Assembly: GCF_014633365.1 (NCBI RefSeq) | Contig: NC_068350.1 | Span: 4,345,001 to 4,409,000 of the forward strand | DNA from: Diospyros lotus | Lineage: Eukaryota; Streptophyta; Magnoliopsida; Ericales; Ebenaceae | Direction of reading: 5' to 3' | DNA length: 64,000 bases | In this document: one piece after another, positions 1-11,556 of the stretch | Numbering within the stretch: position 1 is the first letter of the stretch | Layout: the number at the start of each line of letters is the position of its first letter | Made by a program: the position numbers and the translations under genes | The notes under the pieces: generated by a model | Told to the model about the DNA's origin: nothing | Databases searched by the model: none | Seen by the model: the letters and a program-made list of their open reading frames with translations, nothing else

Positions 1-1723
1 GCCGGACATACCTTCATGTGAGCAAACTAAAGTTTTAACTTTCTGATTAGTTAGTATTTACCTACCATGCTTTCACCTGTAATCTTAACAGCAACTATGA
101 ACTTGGTACAATGGGAACTACAACAAAAAACAAACAATACGATAGCCATATCTTAATGATCAAAGTCAGGTTCAGTTCAAAGGTGTCAGGCCATTAAGTT
201 TGCCAGTGGGATAGACGGCACATCAGCCTCATTTCCAACATAAAGATCCATCTACCAAATAAAATGAGGAAAGCAATCATCTATATGTAAATTGTGGATT
301 CAAATCTTACCTGGAGAGTAGGACTTAGAAGGTGAACAATATTAGGTAGCAAAATACCATTGGGTATCCACTCCCGTCAATAGACCATCCTCTGCCATCC
401 CAGTTTTTTATTCCCCACATCCCCATATGTTCAACCTCATAGCCAACTGGTGGATGTAGTCTCCAACATCTCTGGGCCTTCGCACATTAGGAGAAGGTTG
501 CTTTGCCAACATAGGGTGAGGTTTATAAGTAACGAATACCTTCAAACCAGAACCCTATCCAGATAACATATATGAACACCTCCAAGGCTACAAAATATAA
601 ATTCAGATTCTTTTAGTACTCTATACTGCTTAAACTGATACAATATCCAAACCTGACCCTTCTGCAGATGGATATTTTACTCCCCCAAGACCTGCCTGTA
701 ATCGCAGTTCTCCACCAGAAGAATTGATAGATACCTTGTCAAGGAGGAATATTCCCTTCCAGTTTGAACCTATAACACCAGACCAGTCAAACAAAGTGGC
801 AAATCAAGCTTATGATAAGCACAACTTAAATATAGATGAAAGAACAAATGAGACAAGGGATAAGCTGGGGAAACAAGTTGCTACCACAAATGTTGAATTC
901 CAAGACCTCCACCATGATACTAAACAGCAACAGTTGCAGAAAGATGTGGTGAATACTGCTGCTTCTACTCAATTGGATGAGAATCACAACTCTGACAATG
1001 GAGGTAACCCTGGCATTGACCTCAACAGAACACCACAACAGAAACCAAGGAGAAAAAAGCATAGGCCAAAAATGGTTATAGAAGGCCAGGCAAAGAGGAC
1101 TCCTAAACCAGTAACTCCAAAGCCTGCCAAGGAAAAAGGTAAGAGGAAATATGTCCGGAAGAATAGACTTGACAAAACCCCAAGCACTCCCACTGAAGAA
1201 ATAGCATGTGGAAGTATTGATGCAACGAACACGCCACAACTAACAAGATCCTGCAGAAGAAAATTGACTCTTGACTATGAAAGCCTAGTCAGAGAAGAAA
1301 GATCTACATTTAGGTTGCAGTCTGATACAAATGCTGATTGGCAAGCAGAGAACTTATATACAAGAGTTGGATCACAATCAAATATGCAACTTGGCCAACG
1401 GATGGAGGTAACAGTTGACAAGACTCCAACTACACAGACCACTAAGAAGTCTCTTGAAGACTGCATATTAATGCCTGAAGAACAAGCCTTGGGCACACAG
1501 ACTCCTGATAAAACAAGCGAACCACAGGAAAATTTGAAGGGTCACATCCAAAATCAACATATAAAAGGGAAGTGCCAGATAGTTTTCTCAGATGAAACAC
1601 ATGATAAACACGGAAATGATGCACAAGTAATGATGAAAAGTAACAGCATATCAGCATCCAGTCCAAACTATTCCAACTGCAGCAGCAGTTTGACCAACAC
1701 AGAGCAAGGAAGCGGGTTAATGA

Positions 1724-1963
1724 GGGGATATTCATGTACAAATCATGAGGCAGAACCCAGCCGCACGAACATGATTGGAGGTCACTACAAGTCTTTGTGT
1801 GGCTACCTGGCAATGCTTCCAGCAAATATATATAAGAATAATAGGGGATATTCATGTACAAATCATGAGGCAGAACCCAGCCGCACGAACATGATTGGAG
1901 GTCACTACAATTCTTTGTGTGGATACCTGGCAATGCTTCCAGCAAATATATATAACAATAATA
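1724..1963 (+). repeat. 120-bp in-frame tandem duplication inside pseudogene exon 2
   Basis: Two adjacent 120-bp units (1724-1843 and 1844-1963) encode the same 40 residues, starting RGYSCTNHEAEPSRTNM, with only a few base differences. The intact copy has this unit once (about 25150-25269). The duplication keeps the frame and so arose in, or was tolerated by, the truncated copy. Confidence 0.95.
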
Positions 1964-2563
1964 GGACTCCTGGCTTTTGTTTCCCTGCAATTTACAAGAA
2001 GAAGAGAACTGAAAAAGGGCATTGTTCAACCACATCAAGGACCTTTTATAGTGTGACTGCTGAAAAAGATAGTGTGAGACAAGCATCAGAATGGCCTGTG
2101 AATGATACCTCTGCAGCTCCTTCCACACCCGAAACACATTTGAGATTTTCTTCTGCTCGATTCAGCACTGGTAGCACATCAAACAAGAATGCCTCACCTA
2201 TAGACGGGAAGGGTAAACTGTTTTTTGACCAAAAAGGAAGGATAACAAAAAAGAGATCCAAGTGTCCTACACGGGTATGTAACTTGGCTTCACTCATTGG
2301 AGTTGTAGCGTCAAGAGAATTGCCACCCTTTCCAGCTGGAGGTACCGCAAGGCGTGGTAGAATGCAAGGGCGTGAAGTTTCGTATCACCCTTACACATGC
2401 ATGGAATCCCTGGTTGCAGTCACTCGTGCGACAATGACAACAAAGAAGCGGAGTAAAAGGAACCCTTTTGCTGGCTCAATGATAATTGGTATTGTATGAT
2501 CACCATCAACATTGTCTTATTAGAAACTAAAAAATGTGTGTGCAATTCTGTAAATTTGTTCTC

Positions 2564-2572
2564 TTTTTTTTT

Positions 2573-2603
<31 letters not shown>
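2564..2603 (+). repeat. Homopolymer tract T19-G21 in intron
   Basis: A run of 19 T is followed directly by 21 G within the intron between pseudogene exons 2 and 3. The same intron of the intact gene has a shorter T run and an interrupted G-rich tract at the matching place. The length may be affected by polymerase slippage in the genome or in sequencing. Confidence 0.9.
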
Positions 2604-4332
2604 TGGTTGTGGTAGGTTCTCTTTATTTCTATCTCCTGATTCTTTTTATACATGTCATCTTTCAGATGCAACTCGGAGGAAAATTTCCACTATCGATGAT
2701 ATTGTTGATCAGTTAAAAGAGTCTAGAGATCAATAGAGAAAGCGTCCAGGGCAGAGACCGAAAGCACAGTGAAGAGGAAAAAGCACTTGTTCTTTATCAA
2801 AGAGATGGGACTGTTGTACCTTTTGGAGGTTCATTTGATCCTCTCAGGAAACAATGGCAGCGGCCTAAAGTTGACTTGGATGTAGAGACAAATTGGGTAT
2901 GGAAGCTCCGCCTGGAAAATATAAACAGTGAAGGCATTGATGGAACTGACGAAGAAAAAGCAAAATGATTGCAAGAAGAACGAAGAGTTTTCAGAGGACG
3001 GGCAGATTCATTTATTGCACGCATGCATCTTGTCCAAGGTACCCATATAAATAATTATTTAAATCTTATGTCTAGGAATGTTACAATATATCTAATCATG
3101 TAACTAAATGGAAATCAGTACTTACAGTTATCAACAATAACTATGCATGTAATATATACATAATATAGGTATTTTAAATTAGAGTTGCACCATAAAGCAC
3201 ATGGTGATCAACCAGGCAGAAAAGTGATTGTGTTTTCCTACACCTACAACCTAGCAAAGTAGCAATATGGACTCGCTACCACACAAGCACAGGCATGACT
3301 GCATATTCACACATTTCAGCTGTTAATTTCAAATTCTTAGCAGAAGATGCTGGGACCAAATGGTAAGTTGAAACCTCCCTCCTTACGGTGAAGAAAAGAT
3401 ATGGAAGGGGCCAAAAAGAAGCATCATAAATACCAAAATTGTTTCAATATTGTTGAACTATTAACCATCATCTTATCTAAAAGCTTGAACTGTTAGATAG
3501 AAGGCTAATTTTATCTTTTATATTATCATTTTTACTCTCAACAAATATGATTTCGATTGAAATACAACATTCAGTTCTACAACTTCGAGTTATATGTCCA
3601 GATTCTGAATGAACTATATTTAAAATATAAGCAATCACTGGATTAACTAATCCCCTGAACACTCCAAGTGTTGAAAGTATTATTCCTTATTAGAGCCATT
3701 CCCAAGCACAGCTAAAGGAGGGTGGCTTAGGTAGCTCAAAGGCAACATAAAAACCTTCGGATATTTTTTATATGAATTCTAAACACAATGATTAGTAAGC
3801 TAGATTTTGCAACGACTTAAATGGGATTCAGTCTTGGTTGTTATTGTTGCTTTGACATCACCATATTACCTTGGGAACTAGCTGTAAAGGAGATACACAG
3901 CAGTCATGCTAATGCAGTATCAAGTCTTGAGCTGCTGTTGATCTGAAAATTATCCCATAGGCAATTAAAGTAAAGATTTTGTCTACATAAACTTTTCACT
4001 ATCCCAAAGGCATCAATATCTCACATATTATTTTCCAGTTATCAGTGTTCTAAAAGGCGCTAGGCGCTAGTCGGGCGCCCGACTGGGGCCTAGCGCCTAG
4101 GGCGCCTAGGCGGCGACTTGGAAAATAGTGTTTTTTTTTTTAAATTTTTTGATGCAATTTGATATCAAGTAAACCAAAGTTGGAATAATAAGTGAAATAA
4201 TGAATTTAAACATTAAAAAACTTTAAAAACAAACTGTTGTAGATTAGTACTGAGGTCAAGATGACAAAAACAACAATAATACAACATAAACATTTAAACA
4301 TATATGAAGAATCTAAGTAATATCTAGTTATC

Positions 4333-6830
4333 TTAGTGGATTTCTTCTTCTTCCTCTCCATATTCTTCTAGCACATGATCTTTATCAGACTCAAAATCAA
4401 ATTCATGATGCTCTTGTTCATCTTCTTCTTCTGATTGAAAATCATCTTCATGAAGTTCTCTTATCCTAGAACTTCTTCGAGGTTGAAGCATGTCGTCTGC
4501 TCCAGAAGCTTCACCAACCATTTCCCAAGTGAGCCCCATACCAGGCTCAATTTCTTCATCATCTTCTCTATCAACGATCCATCCTTGTGCATTACTAGCA
4601 TCACTAGCAAGTAGCACATCAACATTCCTCTCCTTCTCCCTTTTTTGCTTGTTCATCAGTTTTGCATTAAATTGGACAAAGACTAGATTGTTCAATCGAT
4701 TAACATCTAGTCTATTTCTTTTCTTCGTATGTATCTACATGAAGAAAATGAAAGCAATATCAATAATTCAATATAAATGATAGATAACTAATTGATTAAA
4801 ATATTGAAAACACTTTAAAATATGCACTAACCCCTTCAAAAGTACTCCAATTTCTTTCACAACCGGATGAACTACTAGTTAACGAGAGGATCCTTCTCAC
4901 CATTCGTTGCAAGTTTGGTGTTTGATTTCCATAAGTCATCCACCATTTAACTACATAGGTTAAACAAATTTGAAATTTATACACTAAACTAATATACGAT
5001 AGAAACTAAAAAAAAAAAAGTCCTAAGGATTAAAGGAAGGAATTTTATACCTGGGTTATAATTATCATCATTTGTTGCACACCCTTGAATTGCCCATGAC
5101 TTTCCAAAAACTCCTTCTTTGCAAGTATATTTTGGCAACTCAACATTTAAAATATGCCCTTGCATGCGATCATCACCATAAAAAAACATCTCCACAGCAT
5201 TAAAAAACCCATCCATCAGTTCATTATCAAATTGCATATCCATATCTTTGAACAAATAATATGGATTCAAAAGGTAAGCCGCAAAATGCAATGGACTATC
5301 TAGCCTATCTTTCACTCTTGCATCAATAATTTCCATAGTAGGCAAATAGTTCTTTTCAAGATTGTTTAGGGCCTCCTTAATATCCTTTTTTGCCTGATTA
5401 ATCTCTCCATATAAAAAGCCCATAGAAGGCTTCTTATCTGCATCAACAATTCGAAGCACCTTCACCAAAGGTGCAAAAACCTTAAGACATATAGTCACAC
5501 CATTCCAGAAAGCAATGCTTAACACAGTTGCATAGGTTGCTTTCCCTTTAACAGTCTTTGACCACTTGCACTCCTCCCACTCAGAGCTAGTAAACATTGC
5601 CCTCAATTGGCTCTTTTTCTCCATTAAACTTTGTAGAGTAAGGAAAGAAGAAGCAAATCTAGTGACACCCGGTCTCACTATATCCCTCTTATTTGTAAAT
5701 GACCTCATTAAGGATAAGGTCTTATGATGTGCATAAATAAAGATTGTCAAACTCTTGGCTTGATCAATGACTTTTTTGTACCTTGACAGTTTTCCAATGC
5801 TTTCAAGCATTAAATTGATGGTGTGAGTAGCACATGATGTCCAAAAGATATTGGGTCTCTTCACCTTCAATAACTTTGCCGCTCCCATATTGTTGGCAGC
5901 ATTGTCAGTTACCACTTGGACAACATTTTGTGGCTCAACTTGCTCAATGCATTTGTCCACATACTCAAAAATGAGTTCACTTGTATGTGCCTCCTCTGAA
6001 GATTCTTTAGAAGAAAGGAAAGCAGTACCTGCATTAGAATTAACACATAAGTTCATGATACTCCTTTTTCTATCACTCCAAGCATCTGTCATAATGGAGC
6101 ACCCATTTCTTGCCCACTCTTCTTCATGCTTCTTTAACAAACCTTTCATCATGTCAACTTCCCCCTTTAGCAACGTTTCCCTCAACTGGTATTGACTAGG
6201 AGGATTGAAGCCTGGCCCAAATTGACCAACTGACTCAACAAACAACTTGAAACTGTCATTATCAATGGCATTGAAAGGAATACCGTGCTCATAGACCCAC
6301 CTAGTACAATATTCACGGACTGTCTGTGTCCTCTCTTTAAAGAGTGCTTCGTTGATATTTTGTTGTCTTTGTGTCATTTTTACACTTGAACCAGCTTCAG
6401 GGCTGATGGAGCTTGCAAATTTATCCATAGGGCCAAGTGTGCGGGGTGGGTTATTACTCCCTAATTCTTGCAATTCATCATCGCCATTCCCTTCCCCCTT
6501 TTCAGAAATATTGACTGTTGATCTCATCAGATCTTCTTCCTTTTTCTTATTCTTCTTTTTATTCCTTGCCTCCTCAATTGCATTCTTGCATTTGGCTCTA
6601 TCATCTGGAGAAGCTTTTGGACATGCAGATACATTTCCAGAAATGTGGCCAATGTGTTCTTTAACTCGGTAAACACCGCCAGAAATCACCTTACTGCATA
6701 ACTTTCATTTGACTTTGTCCATATTCTTGGGATCAACTAGCATCCCATACTCCCACCCCACATCATTTGACTTCCTTTTAAGAATTGAGACGGTAGCGGA
6801 CGATGCTTCCGTACTCCCCGTTCCAGACAT
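4333..6830 (-). pseudogene. hAT transposase, three exons, broken by a nonsense codon in the BED finger
   Basis: The transposase cuts and pastes its own element. The inferred start is the ATG at 6830-6828. Exon 1 runs 6830-5051, exon 2 4950-4832 and exon 3 4734-4333, with GT-AG introns and matching phases. In order it shows an N-terminal BED-type zinc finger (around 6725-6620), a DUF659 region with the TDAW motif, and a C-terminal dimerisation domain split over exons 2-3 (SLTSSSSGCERNWSTFEG, then HTKKRNRLD). An acidic tail of Glu-rich residues ends at TAA 4335-4333. The codon at 6707-6705 is TGA where the first zinc-binding Cys of the BED finger is expected (KVK-stop-KLC). Apart from this stop the frame is open from the ATG to the end of exon 1. 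I infer an autonomous element recently silenced by one nonsense change, unless translation starts internally. Confidence 0.9.
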
Positions 6831-6844
6831 CACTTAAACTGAAC

Positions 6845-7150
6845 AAAATCAAATCTGAAAATCATGTGGAAGTCAAAATCAAATCTGAAAATCATGTGGA
6901 AGACAAAATCTGAAAATCAAATCTGAAAATCATTGCTAACAGCCTAACACAAATCTGAAAATCAAAGCTAACAACCTAACACAGGAACTTAACATTGCTA
7001 ATAGCCTAACACAAATCTGAAACTGAAAATCAAAATCATGTGGAAGATAAAATCTAAAAATCAAATCTGAAAATCGCTAACAGCCTAACACAAATCTAAA
7101 AATCAAAGCTAACAGCCTAACACATGAACTTAACATTGCTAATGCTAACA
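6845..7150. repeat. Imperfect short tandem repeats in the hAT 5' region
   Basis: Words such as AAATCTGAAAATCA and GCTAACAGCCTAACACAAA recur many times upstream of the transposase start, with a further copy near 7400-7445. They may be part of the promoter or the subterminal transposase-binding region. No coding potential is seen. Confidence 0.75.
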
Positions 7151-7529
7151 GCCTAACAGATTCCAAGTAGAATCATAATCAGGATGATCTTTCCAATGGA
7201 CTAAGAACTTTCAAACCTCTCCATCCCTGGTAAAATAATCAGCAAATAGCATTAATTTTATCTTTGTGCACTGAATTTACTGGTAAAGGTAATGCAATGT
7301 AAGTTTGGGTAATGAAGTCTAGTTTGTGTTAAGGAGGTTCAATAAGAATCAATGAAAGGATCATCAGGTGACTTATCAAGGAAAAGAAAAAAAGAGAGAG
7401 GCTAACACAAATCTGAAAATCAAAATCATGTGGAAGACAAAATCTAAACATTGCTAGTGAAAGACATGGTTAATAAATCTGAAAATCATAGATGATGGTT
7501 AATAAATAGTTTTAAATACATAGTACATA

Positions 7530-8064
7530 CTGTTAGTGATGCTTGAAGGCGGCGGACTGAGAGAGAAAGGGGCTCGGCGGTGGCAGAACACAGAGGAGAG
7601 GCGGTCGGCGGCGAGGGACGCGGTCGGCGGCCGGTGAGAGAGGCGGTGCGGTGGCCGGTGAGAGAGGCGACTAGTAAGAGAGGCAACCGGAGAGGTTGCT
7701 CGGTGAGAGAGGTGGTGCGGTGAGAGAGGCGGCCAAACAGGTTGTCGTTCCAGCAAGCAGCGGCGGCGGGTCCGGCGACAGCGAGGAGGGGAGCAACCGG
7801 TGACGCACCAAGATGAGACAACGAGAGGCGAGAGAGAGAGGAGGGGGGGAAATCTGAAAACGAAATGAAATGTAAACCTAAAGCTGAAGAAAAGTGTGGG
7901 GGGCGGAGGCCTAGGCGGTGGCCACCTAGGGCTGCGACTGGCGGCTAGGCGGCCGCCTAGGCGCGCTTGGAACCGCCTAGTCGGGGGGCCGCCTAAATGG
8001 GCCGCCTCCCCCAAAAGCGCCACGGCTGGCGGCCGCCCAGCGCCTAGGCGGCCGCCCAGCCCGA
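7530..8064 (-). promoter_or_regulatory. GC-rich subterminal region of the hAT element (probable promoter and binding sites)
   Basis: A sharply GC-rich block in an AT-rich region, next to the right TIR and upstream of the minus-strand transposase. Between 7908 and 8064 the word GCCTAGGCG and variants recur on both strands, mirrored by GGCGCTAGGCGCTAG-like words at 4057-4115. Long open frames here (for example minus-strand 8143-7499) are a by-product of GC richness and show no recognisable domain. Confidence 0.6.
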
Positions 8065-8938
8065 GTTTTAGAACACTGCCAGTTATTCGTCTTTGAGAAA
8101 CCAAACCACTACCTTGGACCTGAAAAAAAAGAAAGTTTCCCAAAATGTTTTTTAAGTGTAAAAAGCAGAAGTTACCTCCACGAAGACATCAGATTCAAGC
8201 ATGGACTTGCTTTACTCCAACAGTTGGAATAATAGAAGCAATTGTGTGAACATTCATCAAACTTTACTAAGTTCTGTTGTTTTTACCATGGTGAGTAATT
8301 GTTTGCAGGAGATAGACGCTTCTCTCCATGGAAAGGATCAGTGGTGGACTCAGTGATTGGAGTTTTCCTTACTCAAAATGTCTCAGACCACCTTTCCAGG
8401 TCAGTTGGGAACTTGTAACTTCAATTAAGGAATTTAGCACAGCTGCAGTAGAAAACCTCTTTGACTCTAATTTTCCTGTCCAGTTCTGCCTTCATGTCTA
8501 TTGGTGCACTCTATCCCCTTAAGTCAAATAGAAATGATGTACCATGCTCTGAGGAGACAAACATATGGGCCAAAGAACCGGAAATGTGTATACTGGATCA
8601 AGAGGACACCATCAAATGGCATGAAGAGAAGACAAATCAATCAGCCGGCAACAGGATTTCTTTGACACTCCCTGGTGATTATTATGATACAGAAAAGGAA
8701 GTTGTCAACAGTAATGAATTGCTTGGAAGCAACAGTAGTGGAGAAAATTTAACAGATGATTTGACATGTAAATCCTCAGATATTTCTGGAAATTATCTGC
8801 AGATTTACAACAAATCAACGGGAAACAGAGTATTCATTCACCTGGCAGAAACAGAAGCAAATTCCATGGGAGATAATAGAGAAATGGATGATGTAGTTTC
8901 TTCTCGGTATTATTCTTCTTCCTCGCAAACCTCCATGG

Positions 8939-10930
8939 CAAATGTTATTGTAACAGCTGGGCACAGAGGCCTTAAGTTTTGGGACATTCGGTAAAAAAAA
9001 AAAAAAAAAAGAATTGTACTTCCACCTATTATCATCCTTATTTTCTATTTACAGTAGTCTATAAATCTTGGACACTTCATAGGGTTGTCATACCAGTGTC
9101 ATTGGTGTGTCAAACACTTGCAACACACCCACCTGGCATGTCCAACACTTCCTCAAAATTTTTTTAAAAGGATATGTGAGGGGATATGCACAGTGCACAC
9201 GTTGTCCCTATGCAAACACTTTCGAAGACTCAAAAGTAGGGATTTTCTTTTAGACTCTTTAGTTTCATACCTTGGTAATTGTATGATTCTTTTGTTTTTC
9301 CTTATTTCGATTGTATTATTATTCAGTTTCCATACTCTTCACACTTCTAATCTTGGGTCTTTAAACATCTGGATTGTGAGGAGCGAAAACAGCTGAATTG
9401 TGAGTTGATTGCTAATTAGATTAGAGCTATTTATTTGGAATTTTGGCTTATGAATTTTAAATGCATATTTGTGAGTTTTGAATATAGTTTTGATTCTGTT
9501 GATATTTTATTATGGTTTAAAAATATAAAAATTAATATGTATCTCAATCATGTCATGTTTTACCTTTTTTTTTTTGTTGAAAAATGTCGTGTCCTGTGTC
9601 CCCATGTCCATATCCATGCTTCATAGTTTAATGTAAATAATATTGTTTTACGACAAATAAAGATGGTTCATTTTTTGGATGGAGAAAGAGTTATTTTATT
9701 TTAATCAAGTTGAAAAGTTCTAAAACAGTCCAAAGGTCCTTTAGAGTTGAAAATAAATTTGTCTTTCTATGTTAATGTGCATTTAATAGCACTTGAAGTT
9801 TTTAGTTTTCAGGCTTTTTGTTATCAGCTTTTTTTAGGTTGTTTTTATTTAAAAATATATGTTATTTTATAATTTTGATTTATTAATTTCATTTATTTGT
9901 ATTTTTATATATTTGTCTTTTTCCTGCCCCTCCCCTTTGAATAAGAAAGTAGATTAGAGGAAGAAATAAAATGAAACAAATATTTTATGTCAAAACAAAT
10001 GGAGGCTAAACTAAAAAAAAAATTAGGTGTGTAATTTTTATATTTTGATATAAGACATTTTTTTTTTTAGAAATATTTTACTAAAAAATATATATGTCAA
10101 AAACAAATGGAGCCATAGTTTAAAATATTGTTTAAAATGCTTATTTATAAAATATAATAGTCTCACAAAAGATAAGACTATAGATAAAAATGATTGGTAA
10201 GCTATAATTCACGTAACTGATGACTTCACGTAGTAGCGTGGGTGGTATTAAGGTTTGATATGTTGTCTATTTTTTTTTATAAAACAAATGAAAGGGAAAA
10301 AACGCAAGGACCGGAGAAAAAATCTTCTTTTCTTTTCTTGATTGAGAATATCCTGCGTTAACTTGTATAATAAATATTAGTGCTCGAGTCTTTATGGAAA
10401 GTTCTTTGCTGTTTCCAGTGCAGTGATCCTTTCCGCCCTCTGTGGGACCTGAATACAACAGTGCAGCGGACCGTTCATAGTTTGGACTGGCTTCCAGATC
10501 CGAGGTATGCGTTGACATTTTTTAGTTAGTTGAAACATATCTATCCCTTTTATGTTTAATATTTTCTTCCTGTTTTCTGAATTTGTGGTACCTTATGCTT
10601 CTAGATGTATTATTATTATTATCATTTTTTTTTAAATTATGTCTCACCGCTGTCGTTCTCAGCCACCCTTTCTTTAAAATTACACTGAAAAGATAAATTA
10701 CGAGATGTGTCCAAATGACTAGAGTGGTGGGCCTTCGGCCCCTTACTGATATCACCCTCAGGATTCTCCTCCAAAAAAAAATATTATATTTCTCTCAAGA
10801 ATCGAATATAGTTTCTAAATATATTATTATTGTATCTGTTGATGATGGTACCCTAAGGATCCTCAGTTTGGTGATGGCTGCATATGATGTTCCTGTTTCT
10901 GGAAAACCATTTGTTGGATGGAACCCAACA
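8939..10930 (+). pseudogene. Fragment of a WD40-repeat (transducin-like) protein gene
   Basis: Three separated exon-like pieces read as one WD40 protein. Piece 8939-8990 encodes ANVIVTAGHRGLKFWDIR and ends at donor GTAAAA. Piece 10424-10504, after acceptor GTGCAG, continues in phase with DPFRPLWDLNTTVQ and ends at donor GTATGC. Piece about 10835-10925 encodes VSVDDGTLRILSL followed by AAYDVPVSGKPFVG. The GH...LKFWDIR-DPFRPLW order is typical of a plant WD40 family related to Arabidopsis At1g19485 and to TFIIIC subunit-2-like proteins; this assignment is from memory. No start, no other blades and no stop-bounded full frame were found, so I call it a fragment. Its first exon is fused in frame to the ROS1-like exon ending at 8938. 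Confidence 0.75.
8991..10423. other. AT-rich intron-like spacer, no gene seen
   Basis: This lies between two WD40 exon pieces and behaves as an intron of the broken gene. It is low-complexity A/T-rich sequence with no conserved frame. Confidence 0.6.
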
Positions 10931-11174
10931 GCAAGGATTCCACAGTTACTACTGTTCACCTTTTACTGTTAAAATAATTTTAATGATACATATATAGATA
11001 ATAATTAAAATCTCTATATATGATGTGCAAATATAGAATTGAACCCATCTGCAAAATAAATGCAAGTTAGCTACATAGACGATGGAGACGTACGCAAGTT
11101 TAGATATGGAAAAATCATCACAAATCTCGATTAATATCACTTTGTTAAAAGAGTACCCTTATATGCATGCTAAT

Positions 11175-11556
11175 TAGTTTCTTTAAGAGCATTTTTTAAA
11201 ATAACAAGATAAGAAAGTATCAAAATAAGTGAGGAATAGATTTCGGACCAAGATATGGAATGATCAAAATAAAGTTGAGAAGTATTATAAGATTTTTATC
11301 AAACTGTTTCTTAAATTTTTTAAAATACACTAGATGACATAAATGTCATTTTTTTTTATCTATAAAGACCAAGATATGCTTATCTTGAGGGGGAGATAAG
11401 CATATCTTGAAAAATCAAGATAAAAAGTTATTAATGATTTTTTCAAGAATAGTCAGATAAACTTAATAAACATATTGAAAAAAATAAAAGTTCAGAATGC
11501 ATCACATATCTTAACTTTTTCACCTCATATCTTGATTAACAAAAGCCCCATTAGTA
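11175..11556. repeat. Dispersed repeat, copy 1 (AAGATATGCTTATCTTGA family)
   Basis: Contains the near-palindrome AAGATATGCTTATCTTGA (about 11380) followed by GATAAGCATATCTTGAAAAA, and ends near CTTGATTAACAAA. Two relatives occur at 11850-12112 and 15574-15925. It is probably a MITE, but no clear target duplication was found. Confidence 0.6.

Larger units (their letters stand above)
4043..8078 (-). mobile_element. hAT-superfamily DNA transposon, about 4.04 kb, nearly complete
   Basis: The element is flanked by the perfect 8-bp direct repeat CCAGTTAT (4035-4042 and 8079-8086). The intact gene shows the matching unoccupied intron site near 27360. It has the terminal inverted repeat CAGTGTTCTAAAA at both ends. 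Inside the TIRs are GC-rich subterminal blocks built from GCCTAGGCG-like words, probably transposase binding sites. The only coding content is a three-exon transposase on the minus strand. The 8-bp duplication, CAGTGTT end and BED/DUF659/dimerisation transposase all place it in hAT. Confidence 0.96.
1..8938 (+). pseudogene. Partial, decayed duplicate of ROS1/DEMETER-like DNA glycosylase gene
   Basis: This segment matches 23423-28213 almost base for base in the same orientation, apart from an inserted transposon. Pieces equivalent to the intact gene are: exon 1 tail 1-17 (donor GTGAGC at 18), exon 2 at 668-2488, exon 3 at 2666-3038, exon 4 at 8309-8399, and the start of exon 5 at 8484-8938. 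Exon 2 is fully open. Exon 3 has a net +4 base insertion near 2717-2732 that leads into a TAG at 2734-2736. It also has a TGG-to-TGA change at 2966-2968, in the conserved segment where the intact copy reads KAKWW. The HhH-GPD core, iron-sulfur motif and RRM-like domain are missing because homology stops at 8938. The left end lies outside the window. Without its catalytic domain it cannot be a glycosylase. The open N-terminal frame could still yield a truncated, basic protein if transcribed. Confidence 0.93.

Noticed and set aside
826..1239. Long minus-strand frames opposite exon 2 (also 1442-2137, 24248-24667 and 25101-25445)
   Set aside because: They lie opposite the conserved demethylase coding frame in both copies and have no domain; antisense shadows.
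7499..8143. Minus-strand open frame of 214 codons in the GC-rich end of the hAT element
   Set aside because: Composed of Pro/Arg/Ser-rich low-complexity sequence within the subterminal repeat array; open because GC-rich DNA has few stops. No domain and no relation to the transposase frame.
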